A DNA stretch of 10,128 bases. Source: Larix sibirica. Lineage: Eukaryota > Streptophyta > Pinopsida > Pinales > Pinaceae. The notes under the pieces are model-generated. The model was not told where the DNA came from, did no database searches, and worked only from the letters and a program-made list of their open reading frames with translations. Every line of letters starts with the position of its first letter. Positions within the stretch are counted from its first letter, which is position 1. The stretch spans positions 1 to 10,128 of the forward strand of contig NWUY0303872635.1 in the NCBI GenBank assembly GCA_004151065.3. Reading direction: 5' to 3'. Position numbers and translations under genes: made by a program. Below, in pieces: positions 1 to 8,009 of this stretch.

Positions 1-26
1 AGGCATATCTGAGTCCATATGAAATT

Positions 27-57
27 GTACCTCGAAGGTACCTAAGCACATGCTTAG
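27..57. repeat. Two adjacent short inverted repeats
   Basis: GTACC at 27-31 pairs with GGTAC at 37-41 around a five-base loop. CTAAGCA at 42-48 pairs with TGCTTAG at 51-57 around a two-base spacer. The two hairpins abut each other. No coding frame or transposon terminus is recognisable next to them, so they may be chance palindromes or part of an unidentified repeat cut by the window edge. Confidence 0.4.
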
Positions 58-2380
58 CAACTATCCATGTCTGTGTTGATGGGAAATCGTATCCTTTTTA
101 CTAGTATAAGTCCTCTCAAGAGATTCCATGTGATTTTGTATACCAACTAAATATTTTTCTAAAGAATTAGACAAAGGAAATAGTGATGAAAACCTTAAAA
201 CAACCTAAAAATAGAGATAGATTTGGATGGGCTTGACTCTTGTTAACAACATCCAATATTTTTGGGGCTATAGCCAATTTATTTTTGTGTTCGAATGGTT
301 ATGTTGTATAGTATGTGGAACTAAATATAGAAATATCAGAACATGGATATGTTTCTTGATAGAGATACACTTTGAATTGTTTGGAGCTTCAATAATAAGG
401 ATTCTTTCATCTCTTTTTATCAACTTAACATTTGGTGCAATATCACTTGCTATGAAATGGGCACAGATATCCAATCTAAATAGATGCCATGCCATTTTGT
501 GTCAATGTCTCCAACTCATATCGTGAGAATGTAATGTGCATTAAATGAACCATCTAGCACACTAAAAATTTAATAAATAATAAAACAATTGTCTTTGAAT
601 GAGGATTCTATTTTATTGACTTGGGATTCCTATTGCCATCTAGTTGGGGTGGCATACAAGGATTACTATTTGTAAAGGAAAATGCTCAACCTTATGTGGC
701 ATAATTGTTAAATCTAATCCAACTTATTTATTTTATCCCTTCATCTTTGAGCAAGAGTGTCTTGTACATTTGTACTACAAGAAATAAGTAGAAGAATCCA
801 ATCCTAGAGAGAAAATTGAGTCCATGCCTACTAGTTTTGGTTCTAACCTTCTATACTCCCATTTACTTTTGTTTTCTCGGTTCCATCTAAGCTCATTAGA
901 TCGACATTTTCCATTTCTCCTTAAAGTTAGGAAAACACTCCATAAAGATAGGTAGGTGACTCTATCTTGTTCATATGATCTTTATATTTTAAATAACAAG
1001 AAACTCCTTGAATAAAATAAGAAACACCACAATGCACCCAAGACCTTTTAAAGTTACCTTGTACATTTTTGTATTATGAATAGTCCTACTAAAATTAACC
1101 TTGGTGAAGAAATGTGAAATAATTTAATCATTCATACTCTTGCTTTAAAGGTATTTTTACAGTAGTGTGCCTCATTCTCTCCCCTAAAAATATTAATTCT
1201 CTTAAAAAATCCTCTAAAACTACCATAACAAATCCTTCGGGTATGGGAGAAATGTATGAGGGGGAATTTATACAATATCTAATTTAGGCACAAGATATTA
1301 TTTAGATATTGACAATCATTCAAGAACAACGATGCACATGGGAGGAATGGGCTTATATGCTTGATATTATGTCAAGGAGAAAGACTCAATTCCTTACTCG
1401 ATAAATTTGATGATATATAATAATTACAAAAATAAATAAATAAATTACAAATAGCTTATAAAATCCTATCAATCCTAGGTTATTGTATGAGGTTTCTAAT
1501 AAAAAATGTAACAAGATAATTTAGAGATAAATAAGATCTCTGTTCTTAAAGGGACACGCATTTTTCTCAACAAGTAAGTAAATTTGTTTATGACGCCAGT
1601 AGAGCAATTGAATATGCAAGTAGATTGGAGAAACCTTCACATGTTTGACATGAAAAAATAAGTCGCAATTTGTTTTAAACATCCTATCGAAATGTTTTTT
1701 CACACGTAAGAAAAATCATACTCACATAACCATCTTAGATTAATTTTTTAGTCTGAATTATTTTAAAGAAGATTAGGTCATTAATTGAGTTAAAGCCAAC
1801 TAGATTCATCACATGAATATTTTATATGGCGATTATTCTTTTGCATATGCTTGTCTATTTTCCTATTAGGTGCAAAGCTTATTAACCTAGCAATAATTAT
1901 GAGAACCATAATATCATAATTGAATAGATCTCATGATATTGGGTCAGACATATAGTGATGTCTTGGTTTATTGAGAAGTTTGAAACAATTCCATAACTAG
2001 TACAAAATGAAAAAATTGCGAACATGTAACCAAAACATTTAGTCACATTTTTTTTTATAGTTAAATACTATTAAGTTTGAGGAATTTTAAGTGATGTATG
2101 TATAAATGGAAAACACAAACGAGTAATATATAGTAAGGGATAAATATATATTACTAGATAATGATTGGTGAATATAAATTCGTAGTATTTTCTTCTTTTA
2201 AATATTTTTATATTAATTATAAGAATTTATTAATACTTAAAATGAATGTATGATAGAAAAAGTAACATAAAAATAACATGAGGGAGTTTATATTTATAAT
2301 TAGGATTGGTTGGACTATTAATGCAAAGGGATATAAGTACTCATATGGAAATCACAAAGGAGATATATATGATATTTGTA
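58..2380. other. AT-rich DNA without recognisable gene
   Basis: Reading both strands I find no domain, tRNA or transposon terminus that I can name. The longest open frames, 227-526 (+) and its antisense partner 268-495 (-), have biased, low-complexity composition and no family resemblance. A simple (AAAT)4 run lies at 1430-1445. The stretch from about 2040 to 2340 is particularly AT-rich, and the retrotransposon pol similarity starts abruptly just to its right. The region is probably very old repeat debris. Confidence 0.6.
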
Positions 2381-2700
2381 CCTAATTTATATGAGTCAAA
2401 CATAGGCATGGTCTTGATATAAGAAAATGAATCACAATTAAAACACGTGATTTATTACATAATCGAGGGACTTGTTGGTCCTGAGTTGATATATTCCAAT
2501 GTTGAAAAATTAGTATTGGAAACTATGCATGTTGTCTAAATACTTACATATTATATCCTTCTTAGACATATGTATGTGTTGGTAGAATCCAATTCTATAC
2601 AACATATTTTAACCCAACGTGTAATCAGGGGAAAAAATTCAATGGATTGACATTCTTCAAGAATTTGATTTAGAGTTACCGCATCTAAATCCAGGAAGCC
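2381..2700 (+). pseudogene. Retrotransposon RNase H domain relic
   Basis: The frame reads NIGMVLI, HVIYYIIEGLVGPELIYSN and VEKLVLETMHVV, which follows the conserved second half of gypsy-type RNase H, where the strand with a Y-S-x-x-E-K-L signature is diagnostic. Stops at 2420-2422 and 2537-2539 sit where the family normally has glutamine (CAA to TAA). Around 2643-2676 the family-like WIDILQEFDLE is in the next frame and the reading then returns to the original frame, which implies two nearly compensating indels. The N-terminal half of the domain, with its first catalytic aspartate, is not recognisable. Confidence 0.8.
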
Positions 2701-2919
2701 CTTATCTTTTGTTGAGTTAATGTCTAACTTATCCAAAGATGAGGATGATATTCCAGTAGAAAATTCCTTAATAGATGAGAGTTTATTCCTAATTACCTCT
2801 TCATACCCTTGTTATTGAGATTCCCTGGTGTATCTTTAGACTCAATGGTGCCCTGCTCACTTATCGCATGATGAATGATGGTGAATTTTCCATTAAGAAA
2901 AGACCTATCTGATTATTGG

Positions 2920-3400
2920 AGACACTTTATATCGACGAGGAATTTATTTTATCTTTCATCATTGTTTAGCTCATGAGGAAGTTGAGAAGGTTCTAAATGA
3001 TTACCATGGTGGAGTATGTAATGGCCACCTTTTTGTTATGGAGACAATCTAGAAAATCCTATGTGTAGGTTCCTTTTGGATATCCATATTAAAATATTGC
3101 ATCAAAGCAGTCCAAAAGTGACACCCTTGTCAAGTGTTTACTAAGAAAATGCACACTCCTCTTCATCCTAGAGTTAATATCAACCCCTTTGCAAAGTGGG
3201 AAATTGATTTCATGACATGTAATCCATCCTCATCGAGCGATCACCATTAAATTATAACAACCATTGAATACTTTACCAAATGTGTTGAGACCATGTCCAC
3301 CATAGCCAGTGACGGTGCTACAACAATGCTTTCTGTATTTATTCATGTTATCACTTGGTTTGGTGTCTTTAGAGAAATCATCATGGATCTCGTTTAAATA
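2920..3400 (+). pseudogene. Integrase zinc-binding region and first part of DDE core
   Basis: GDTLYRRG (from 2919) leads into the HHCC region: histidines in HGGVCNGH (near 3005-3027) and the KxHPCQ segment near 3116-3132, where the first cysteine codon is now TGA (3119-3121). The core follows with the first catalytic aspartate at 3206-3208 (EIDFMT), the IITTIEYFTKC strand, and the second aspartate at 3386-3388. Stops at 3050-3052, 3119-3121 and 3248-3250 interrupt it. All of this is in a single frame, so this part has suffered substitutions but few indels. Confidence 0.85.
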
Positions 3401-3404
3401 ATTA

Positions 3405-3500
3405 CATGATGTCAAAATTAACTAATAAATTGGTTATTTAGCAAGAGCATTCTTCGCCTTACTATCCTTAGTTTAATGGCTAGGTAGAAGCTGCCAATAA
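3405..3500 (+). pseudogene. Integrase active-site segment with third catalytic residue
   Basis: In the shifted frame the sequence reads NYMMSKLTNKL, QEHSSPYYP and FNG-stop-VEAANK, ending with the catalytic glutamate codon at 3487-3489. Stops at 3439-3441, 3469-3471 and 3481-3483 break it; the last two sit at positions that are glutamine in relatives (CAG to TAG). The distance from the second aspartate codon to this glutamate codon is 101 bases, seven short of the 108 expected for D35E spacing, which matches the frame change. Confidence 0.8.
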
Positions 3501-3766
3501 AGTCTTGAAAAGTATGTTACAAAAGACATTGAAAAAAAAACTGCCATTTGATGTTTTTCTACTCTATGGGAATACTGCACTTCTATGAAAACTGCCACTA
3601 GATTTACTCATTCTATATTTTTCATGGCATGAAGGCATTTTTATTGATTGAATGAGAAATAAATTTGTTAAAATTAATAGTTGAATTCCTCCTCGATAAT
3701 TCATCCAAAGAAGAATGTCTTGTATACTTAGAATAACACATAAAGAACCATTGAGATGTTGCAGTA

Positions 3767-4020
3767 GCTAACGAGACTTATAAGAAACATGTCAAAGAAC
3801 AATATGACAAGAGTGTTTATCCATGGGTTTTTTGAAGGTGACTTAGTCTTGATTTATCACTAGGGTAATGATAAATTAGGGGTAGGGAAAATCAAACATA
3901 AGTGGCATGGGCCTTACATTGCCAGTCACATGTTATCCAAGGGTTATATGATTCATTTAATATGGGTTATCTTTGGAAAACACTCAAAATGGGCTCTACC
4001 TAAATAAATAATACACGTAA
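3767..4020 (+). pseudogene. Integrase C-terminal GPY/F module and pol end
   Basis: KEQYDKSVYPW (3797-3829) is followed after a frame change by EGDLVLIYH, a TAG at 3861-3863, and then KWHGPYIASHML (3900-3935) with the GPY signature typical of Ty3/gypsy integrase C-termini. A further shift gives NGLYLNK and stops at 4009 and 4018, matching the usual pol terminus. The segment between about 3500 and 3765 is harder to follow, with several indels. Confidence 0.8.
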
Positions 4021-5346
4021 AATAAGTTATGCTTTGTGATTCAATGTAACATGTTGTACTCTAAAAATTTGTATTTGAGATAGTTTTGTTTCTTTTTTAT
4101 CTCTTACCCTGGTTGGATAGTTACTTATAATGTTTTGTTCTTTTCTTTACAGACGACTATCAATCCCCCGTCGTACGAGGATTTGTAGATGGCGGAATGG
4201 CACTAGTCATCACACTCGGAACATTACTTCCATTGCATGGGTGATTTTTTCACCAACCAACCAACTTGTGTATTCTGGTGATGTTTTCCTTGGTGTTGTA
4301 GCAAACATTGTTGTTGAGTATAGTGATGTTATCCAACTTCTCATAGAATCTATCATTCTCGACATTGGACCATCTATTTGGTTTCTTAATTAGTATTGTC
4401 TCAGCTAAATAGTGTTTACCAAGTTTATGATCCTTTCCTTTATAGAAAGTTTTTAAGGGTGTGTCTTCTTGAAAGATAATTTGAATTTATCGCATACATT
4501 TACATTTTGAGGAGATTTAATGTATTAATTGATTGATTGTCTAATTATATCATTGATTGGAATCTGTTAATTAAATTTATGAACCATACAAGCATGGATG
4601 TAAAATAAAAACCATGACATATAAATGAACACGCCATTTGAAACTATGTAAGTAGACCCCAAAAACCATGTGTGTGTGTGTGTGTGTATAAAAAAATAAG
4701 AGATATTCCCTTAAATGATTAAATAATTTCAAAAACTCATAAAAATAAACAATTTCAGAGCATAGAGAAGGAAAAAAACTTACCTATAGGACCCCATTGC
4801 GCCCCGCCCAGATACAGTTTCTTATTGATAAGTTTTTTTCTATAGATCTTTCATTTACTTTACACAAGATTATGAAGGTTTTTCTTTTGACATTTTCTCA
4901 AATTGTAATCAAGTAAATTGATTGTTTTGCATCTAATGATAAGTTTTTGGCTTGCACAATCACATCCACAACCCATTCCAAAACATTACTTGACCTTGTT
5001 ATCATACCTCATCTTATTCCATAATTACCTACACCATCATGCATATTGCCCACTTTTGAATTCGTTGTCCAATGCTTAGAACTTTTGCCATCACTTTTTG
5101 TCAATTTTTCTTTGGCCAAAATAACTCTTGTATCTTGATCCATTGTCCCTTGGAGGGGAAGCTATTAGAATTTTCATAACTAGACCAATACTTTTGTGTT
5201 TTTATTTTGCATAGGACCCAACTATGTGCTTTGAATGTAGTTCCATTCCCTTCGGACACTCATTCCCTCCATTGTACCACATCATACTTTCTCTTTTTTC
5301 GTGCTTTGTAAAAACATGAAAAAGTAAAAACAAACATAAAAAACTA
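4021..5346 (+). other. Probable 3' non-coding region of the gypsy element
   Basis: No intact gene lies here. A pyrimidine-rich tract ending in TTTACAG (4132-4152) resembles a splice acceptor. It is followed by a short coding-like frame from 4156 (TINPPSYEDL, stop, MAEWH, stop, then SEHYFHCMGDFFTNQP), which soon breaks down. A competing open frame at 4130-4393 has no recognisable features. A GC-rich patch (ACCCCATTGCGCCCCGCCC, 4791-4809) stands out. The stretch 5260-5346, with poly-A-like runs before a G-rich tract, is the kind of sequence that precedes the polypurine tract in plant gypsy elements. Assignment to the same element rests on position and composition. Confidence 0.4.
4669..4686. 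repeat. (TG)9 microsatellite
   Basis: Nine uninterrupted TG units followed by TATA. A simple-sequence tract with no adjacent coding signal. Confidence 0.95.
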
Positions 5347-5363
5347 AAAAGGGGCGGGGGAGT
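5347..5363 (+). promoter_or_regulatory. Candidate polypurine tract of the gypsy element
   Basis: AAAAAGGGGCGGGGGAG is purine-only apart from one C, lies downstream of pol on the same strand, and is preceded by A-rich sequence. In LTR retrotransposons this tract primes plus-strand DNA synthesis and abuts the 3' LTR. What follows starts TAAGAATATC rather than the TG that normally opens an LTR; a G-to-A change would explain this but is not demonstrable. The distance from the pol end (about 1.3 kb) is acceptable for lineages with a long post-pol region. Confidence 0.35.
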
Positions 5364-5828
5364 AAGAATATCGACCTTTCTAATTTATTATGTTGAAACA
5401 TAGTAGTATTTAGTGAATGTCTCCCTTGAACATCACACATGTTTGTGTTGAAAACTCTTACAATTGGGATTATTATTACTTAGGAAGTCATACCATAATA
5501 ATGGGTTACTCCACATATTGGTTATCCTTCCAATCATTATGGAGACTTAGGGGGATTTTTAGCACAACAAAGGTGCAAATATATGTCAAAAAAAAATTAA
5601 GATGGAAGGAAAATTCAAGGCCTATCTACAAATCATTAATGAATTTATTGAGATTTTAGATATTAAGATGATTGGAAAACTCAAAGCTACTCTACAAAGC
5701 ATATTTATTTCCCAAATCATTACACTACAAACCATTAATGAATTTACCACCCAAATCACCAAATATTAGTCCAAAATGATAGAGTGGTGGTTTAACAGTA
5801 TAACATTGTATGAAAATATCACACTCCA
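5364..5828. other. AT-rich stretch, possible 3' LTR start
   Basis: If the purine-rich tract at 5347-5363 is genuine, this would be LTR sequence, but no second LTR copy is present in the window to prove it. Short diverged duplications occur: GGAAAATTC..TCTACAAA at 5608 recurs as GGAAAACTC..TCTACAAA at 5674, and CATTAATGAATTTA occurs near 5634 and again near 5733. I see no credible gene. Confidence 0.3.
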
Positions 5829-6140
5829 AATGTAATTATTCCATAAAAAATTATAAAACTATAAAAAAATTAATTACATTAGGTTAAAGTTATCCAACTA
5901 CATTAAAGTTTTAATTATTCTACTTGTTTGTATTCTTACCTAAAATACCATTTTTTCATAAAAAAAAATTACAAAACTATTTAAAATCAAATATAATTAT
6001 TCTACTTATTTATATTCTTGCCTATTGAATACTTTTCATAAAAAATTACTACCTATTTCAAATCCAAGTTACATTACGTTAACATATTTTTCATAAGAAA
6101 ATTAATCCCGATTAGATTAGGTTAACATTTTATATTCGAA
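5829..6140. repeat. Degenerate AT-rich tandem repeat array
   Basis: The block opening TTAATTATTCTACTTGTTTG at 5911 recurs at 5993 as ATAATTATTCTACTTATTTA, an offset of 82 bases. Both copies continue through ATTCTT(A/G)CC, TTTTCATAAAAAA and CTATTTNAAATC. A shorter copy, with TAATTATTC joined directly to CATAAAAAATTA, starts near 5831. A second motif, TTACATTAGGTTAA or close variants, occurs near 5874, 6069 and 6111. The copies are diverged, so the array is old. Confidence 0.65.
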
Positions 6141-6167
6141 GTGTAATTTTACTCTCAAATGGATTTA

Positions 6168-6311
6168 TTAATATCCTATTAAAACAAGTTAAAAGTAAAA
6201 ATGCCAAGACTCGCACAAGTAATGACTCGCACAAGTAATGAGGTCTTTCTTAATATCCTTTTCAAAAAAGTTAAAGTAAAAAACCCAAGACTCGGCACAA
6301 GTAATGAGGTC
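6168..6311. repeat. 82-base tandem duplication with nested 16-base duplication
   Basis: Copy one (6168-6245) and copy two (6250-6311) both start TTAATATCCT and end CACAAGTAATGAGGTC, with few mismatches, so this duplication is younger than the array to its left. Within copy one, GACTCGCACAAGTAAT is perfectly duplicated head to tail (6208-6223 and 6224-6239). Copy two has one such unit, with one extra G. Confidence 0.85.
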
Positions 6312-6514
6312 ATGTGAGCATGTCTTTCCCATTATATGATTGTCTCAAATAAAGACCATGTTATTCCCATTGGATGTTTAATTCCTTCCCTTTTATAAAT
6401 CAATGTGTAAAATGTATATAGTTCATGGTATTAATAGGTTTACTATTTTAATTTAAAATTGTTTGTGATGGGAGTAACACTAGCACTCTTCGATTAGAAG
6501 TAATTGAATTCAAT
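6312..6514. other. AT-rich spacer
   Basis: No gene or named element is visible. A TTATAAAT motif near 6394 could be a TATA-like element but has no coding sequence downstream on the same strand. Confidence 0.4.
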
Positions 6515-6525
6515 AGTGTGTCCGA
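6515..6525. repeat. Left copy of candidate target-site duplication
   Basis: AGTGTGTCCGA here matches AGAGTGTCCGA at 8398-8408 at 10 of 11 positions. It lies directly outside the AT-rich end of the minus-strand element. The length fits LINE target-site duplications. Confidence 0.55.
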
Positions 6526-6851
6526 ATATATATATTACAACAATGAGTAACAAGTTTTTATATTAAAAAAGAGGTGGTATTACAGAAAGAGTTGGGAAGA
6601 TTGGTCTCAAAAATGGAGAGTTGTCATAACAAGCTCATCCCATTCCAGTCTTAGTAGGTCATATAAGTGCCCAATTTTGCGACAACTGAGGGTCTTTAAC
6701 AACTTTCCTAGCAGAAAACTATAAAAGAAATACATATCGAGGAGAGAAACAATGGACTAGCTTCGGAAAGCTTTTGCAAAAAAAGGACATAACAAAAAAG
6801 TTATGTAAATACATCGACTAGCAGACAGAAAAATCAACAGTTGACATGATG
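6526..6851 (-). other. 3' untranslated-like tail of the minus-strand element
   Basis: No long reading frame. On the minus strand the end reads like a transcript terminus: CTTTCTGTAATACCACCTC, then T-rich sequence with AATATAAAAAC, then TTGTTACTCATTGTTG and an AT-dinucleotide tail abutting the left direct repeat. No AATAAA is seen close to the end; AATATA is the nearest poly(A)-signal-like hexamer. Confidence 0.45.
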
Positions 6852-7786
6852 CTAGTGAACGTTCTTCTCCTTGCTCCCAGTTGCAGCTCCGACGTTATCA
6901 TCAGCATTGCCGTGGAGGACAGTGGATATGTTCCTAATATCAGACCTCATGCCATCGAGCTTGGATTCAACCATTCCGAGACTGTTTTGCAGGGATTTAA
7001 TTTGGGTGCTTATATCAACTAAACAGGGGCAACCGCTTTCAAATTTTCCACCCAGCATTTCAAAATACTCTTTCAACTTATTGCTACCACTGCGAACTTC
7101 AAAATTCGTGATCTGAACGATAGTGAAGAGGTGAGAGGTGGCTTTTTTCAGGTCTGAGTTCTCACCTCTGAGCCAACAAACCTGAGTTTCCAACTCCTGC
7201 AAGTGGGAGTGGATCTCAGAGGACGGACTGTCCAGTCCATGCAGAGACTCCAAATTGATGAACCCACTGTTGTCACCCACTGGAAGCGTCCAATTCTTAC
7301 CACTGCCCGACTCACTAGAGTGACCACGAACTGTGTGCTGCGCATAACCACCATTGCTTTGACCCTATATCATGTCAAGAGGAGCCTAATTCCTACCACT
7401 GCCTGGCTCATCAATTATGAAGAGACCACGAAAGACTTGTTGCGCACAACCACCATGAGAGTCTTTCCCAGAACCACCATTTCCCTGCCCCTGCACCACG
7501 TCGAGAGCTGAGAGGTATCGTTTCATTCCAACCCCTCCGTATGAACCTGGAGGTGTTTCTTGCATCGACGACATTGAAGTGCAAGGAGGTTCAGACCAAC
7601 ATTATGGTTATCCTCCATGTTCATCCAGAGAATACCCAAATCACAAACCCAATTTGCAGCGAAAAACTCCTGGTTAGCCAGACAAACCCAATTCACAGCA
7701 AAGAAATCCTGCAGAACGCCGAGTTTACCACCCTTGAGCGTGTTATAAGCCAAGGGTTCCTCAAAGCTTGGTCTAATTGAATTCAC
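6852..7786 (-). pseudogene. Coiled-coil and Gly/Pro-rich ORF of unknown function, broken
   Basis: I do not recognise this protein. The clean part, 7280-6852 (142 residues, entered through a GTG that is not a real start), has two heptad runs: residues 23-51 (I23, L27, L30, V34, L37, N41, L44, L51) and 90-118 (I90, I94, L97, L101, V104, L108, M111, I115, I118). The buried Asn at 41 is typical of leucine zippers. The same frame continues upstream through TAG at 7365-7367 and 7386-7388 into a Gly/Ser-rich part (7574-7389) with an internal repeat, then TAA at 7602-7604 and 7608-7610. Before about 7640 the neighbouring frame is the open one (7786-7523) and holds a 13-residue repeat, so one frameshift is likely near 7570-7640. 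It could be an ORF1/gag-like nucleic-acid-binding protein by analogy with coiled-coil LINE ORF1 proteins, or captured host sequence. No zinc knuckle is visible. Confidence 0.55.
7643..7711 (-). repeat. 39-base-period in-frame duplication
   Basis: ACAAACCCAATTTGCAGCGA.. at 7643-7672 recurs with a few changes at 7682-7711, an offset of 39 bases, or 13 codons. In the open minus frame the copies read FFAVNWVC and FFAANWVC. A multiple of three preserved in the frame suggests that the duplication arose while the sequence was still coding. Confidence 0.7.
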
Positions 7787-7890
7787 GCATGCGAGACATG
7801 TCGATTCAGTAGGAGGAGGATGCCAAGTGTGCTAGAAGGACGCGGGAATGGATCGAGGAGGCTACGGGGATCCCAAGCAGATCTCGCCAT
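7783..7890 (-). other. Candidate ATG start region of the downstream ORF
   Basis: On the minus strand an ATG at 7890-7888 in the context AGTAATGGCG resembles plant start sites and opens a 35-codon frame (MARSAWDPRSLLDPFPRPSS and on) that ends at 7785-7783. The adjacent frame over the same DNA, with TAG at 7864-7862 and 7834-7832, joins directly to the open frame at 7786-7523 and reads TWHPPPTESTCLACVNSIRP. One of these probably represents the N-terminus of the coiled-coil ORF, but a frameshift makes the choice ambiguous. Confidence 0.3.
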
Positions 7891-8009
7891 TACTCCAATT
7901 TGAATTTTGATTGTGATTATAGTTTTTAGGGTGGAAAAAGAATTCCCAAACCAAAAAAGAGTGCGTAAATAGAGTCATCAAGGGGTCATTAGAAAACCGG
8001 GTAGGGGGG

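Larger units (their letters stand above)
2381..4020 (+). pseudogene. Ty3/gypsy retrotransposon pol fragment (RNase H and integrase), degenerate
   Basis: This is the C-terminal part of an LTR-retrotransposon polyprotein. RNase H removes the RNA strand during reverse transcription and integrase inserts the cDNA into the host genome. The codon frame starting at 2381 can be followed, with stops, to about 3388: RNase H at 2381-2700, a connector at 2700-2910, the zinc-binding region at about 2920-3135, and the DDE core from about 3190. A frame change near 3390 leads to the NGxVEAANK-type motif (3475-3498), and two more changes lead to the GPY motif (3909-3917) and an NGLYL-type pol end (3988-4002). 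I count about fourteen in-frame stops and at least five frame changes, so it is dead. Protease and reverse transcriptase are not recognisable upstream. The RNase H pattern (GLVGPEL, YSNVEKL) and the lack of a chromodomain suggest a non-chromoviral Tat/Athila-like lineage, but that placement is from memory and uncertain. Confidence 0.88.

Noticed and set aside
227-526. Open frame of 99 codons on the plus strand, and an antisense frame at 268-495
   Set aside because: No domain or coding-like composition; hydrophobic, biased residues are expected from AT-rich DNA, and both strands are open over the same bases.
1521-1703. Minus-strand frame of 60 codons
   Set aside because: Short, with no recognisable motif and no neighbouring related sequence.
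2551-2736. Minus-strand frame of 61 codons
   Set aside because: Antisense shadow of the plus-strand retrotransposon RNase H relic. The same applies to 3230-3415 opposite the integrase core.
7148-7354. Minus-strand frame of 68 codons
   Set aside because: Overlaps the better-supported coiled-coil frame in another phase and shows no repeat or heptad signal.
6871-7511. Plus-strand frames at 6871-7116 and 7203-7511
   Set aside because: They mirror the minus-strand coiled-coil and repeat-containing frames; heptad spacing and internal repeats make sense only on the minus strand.
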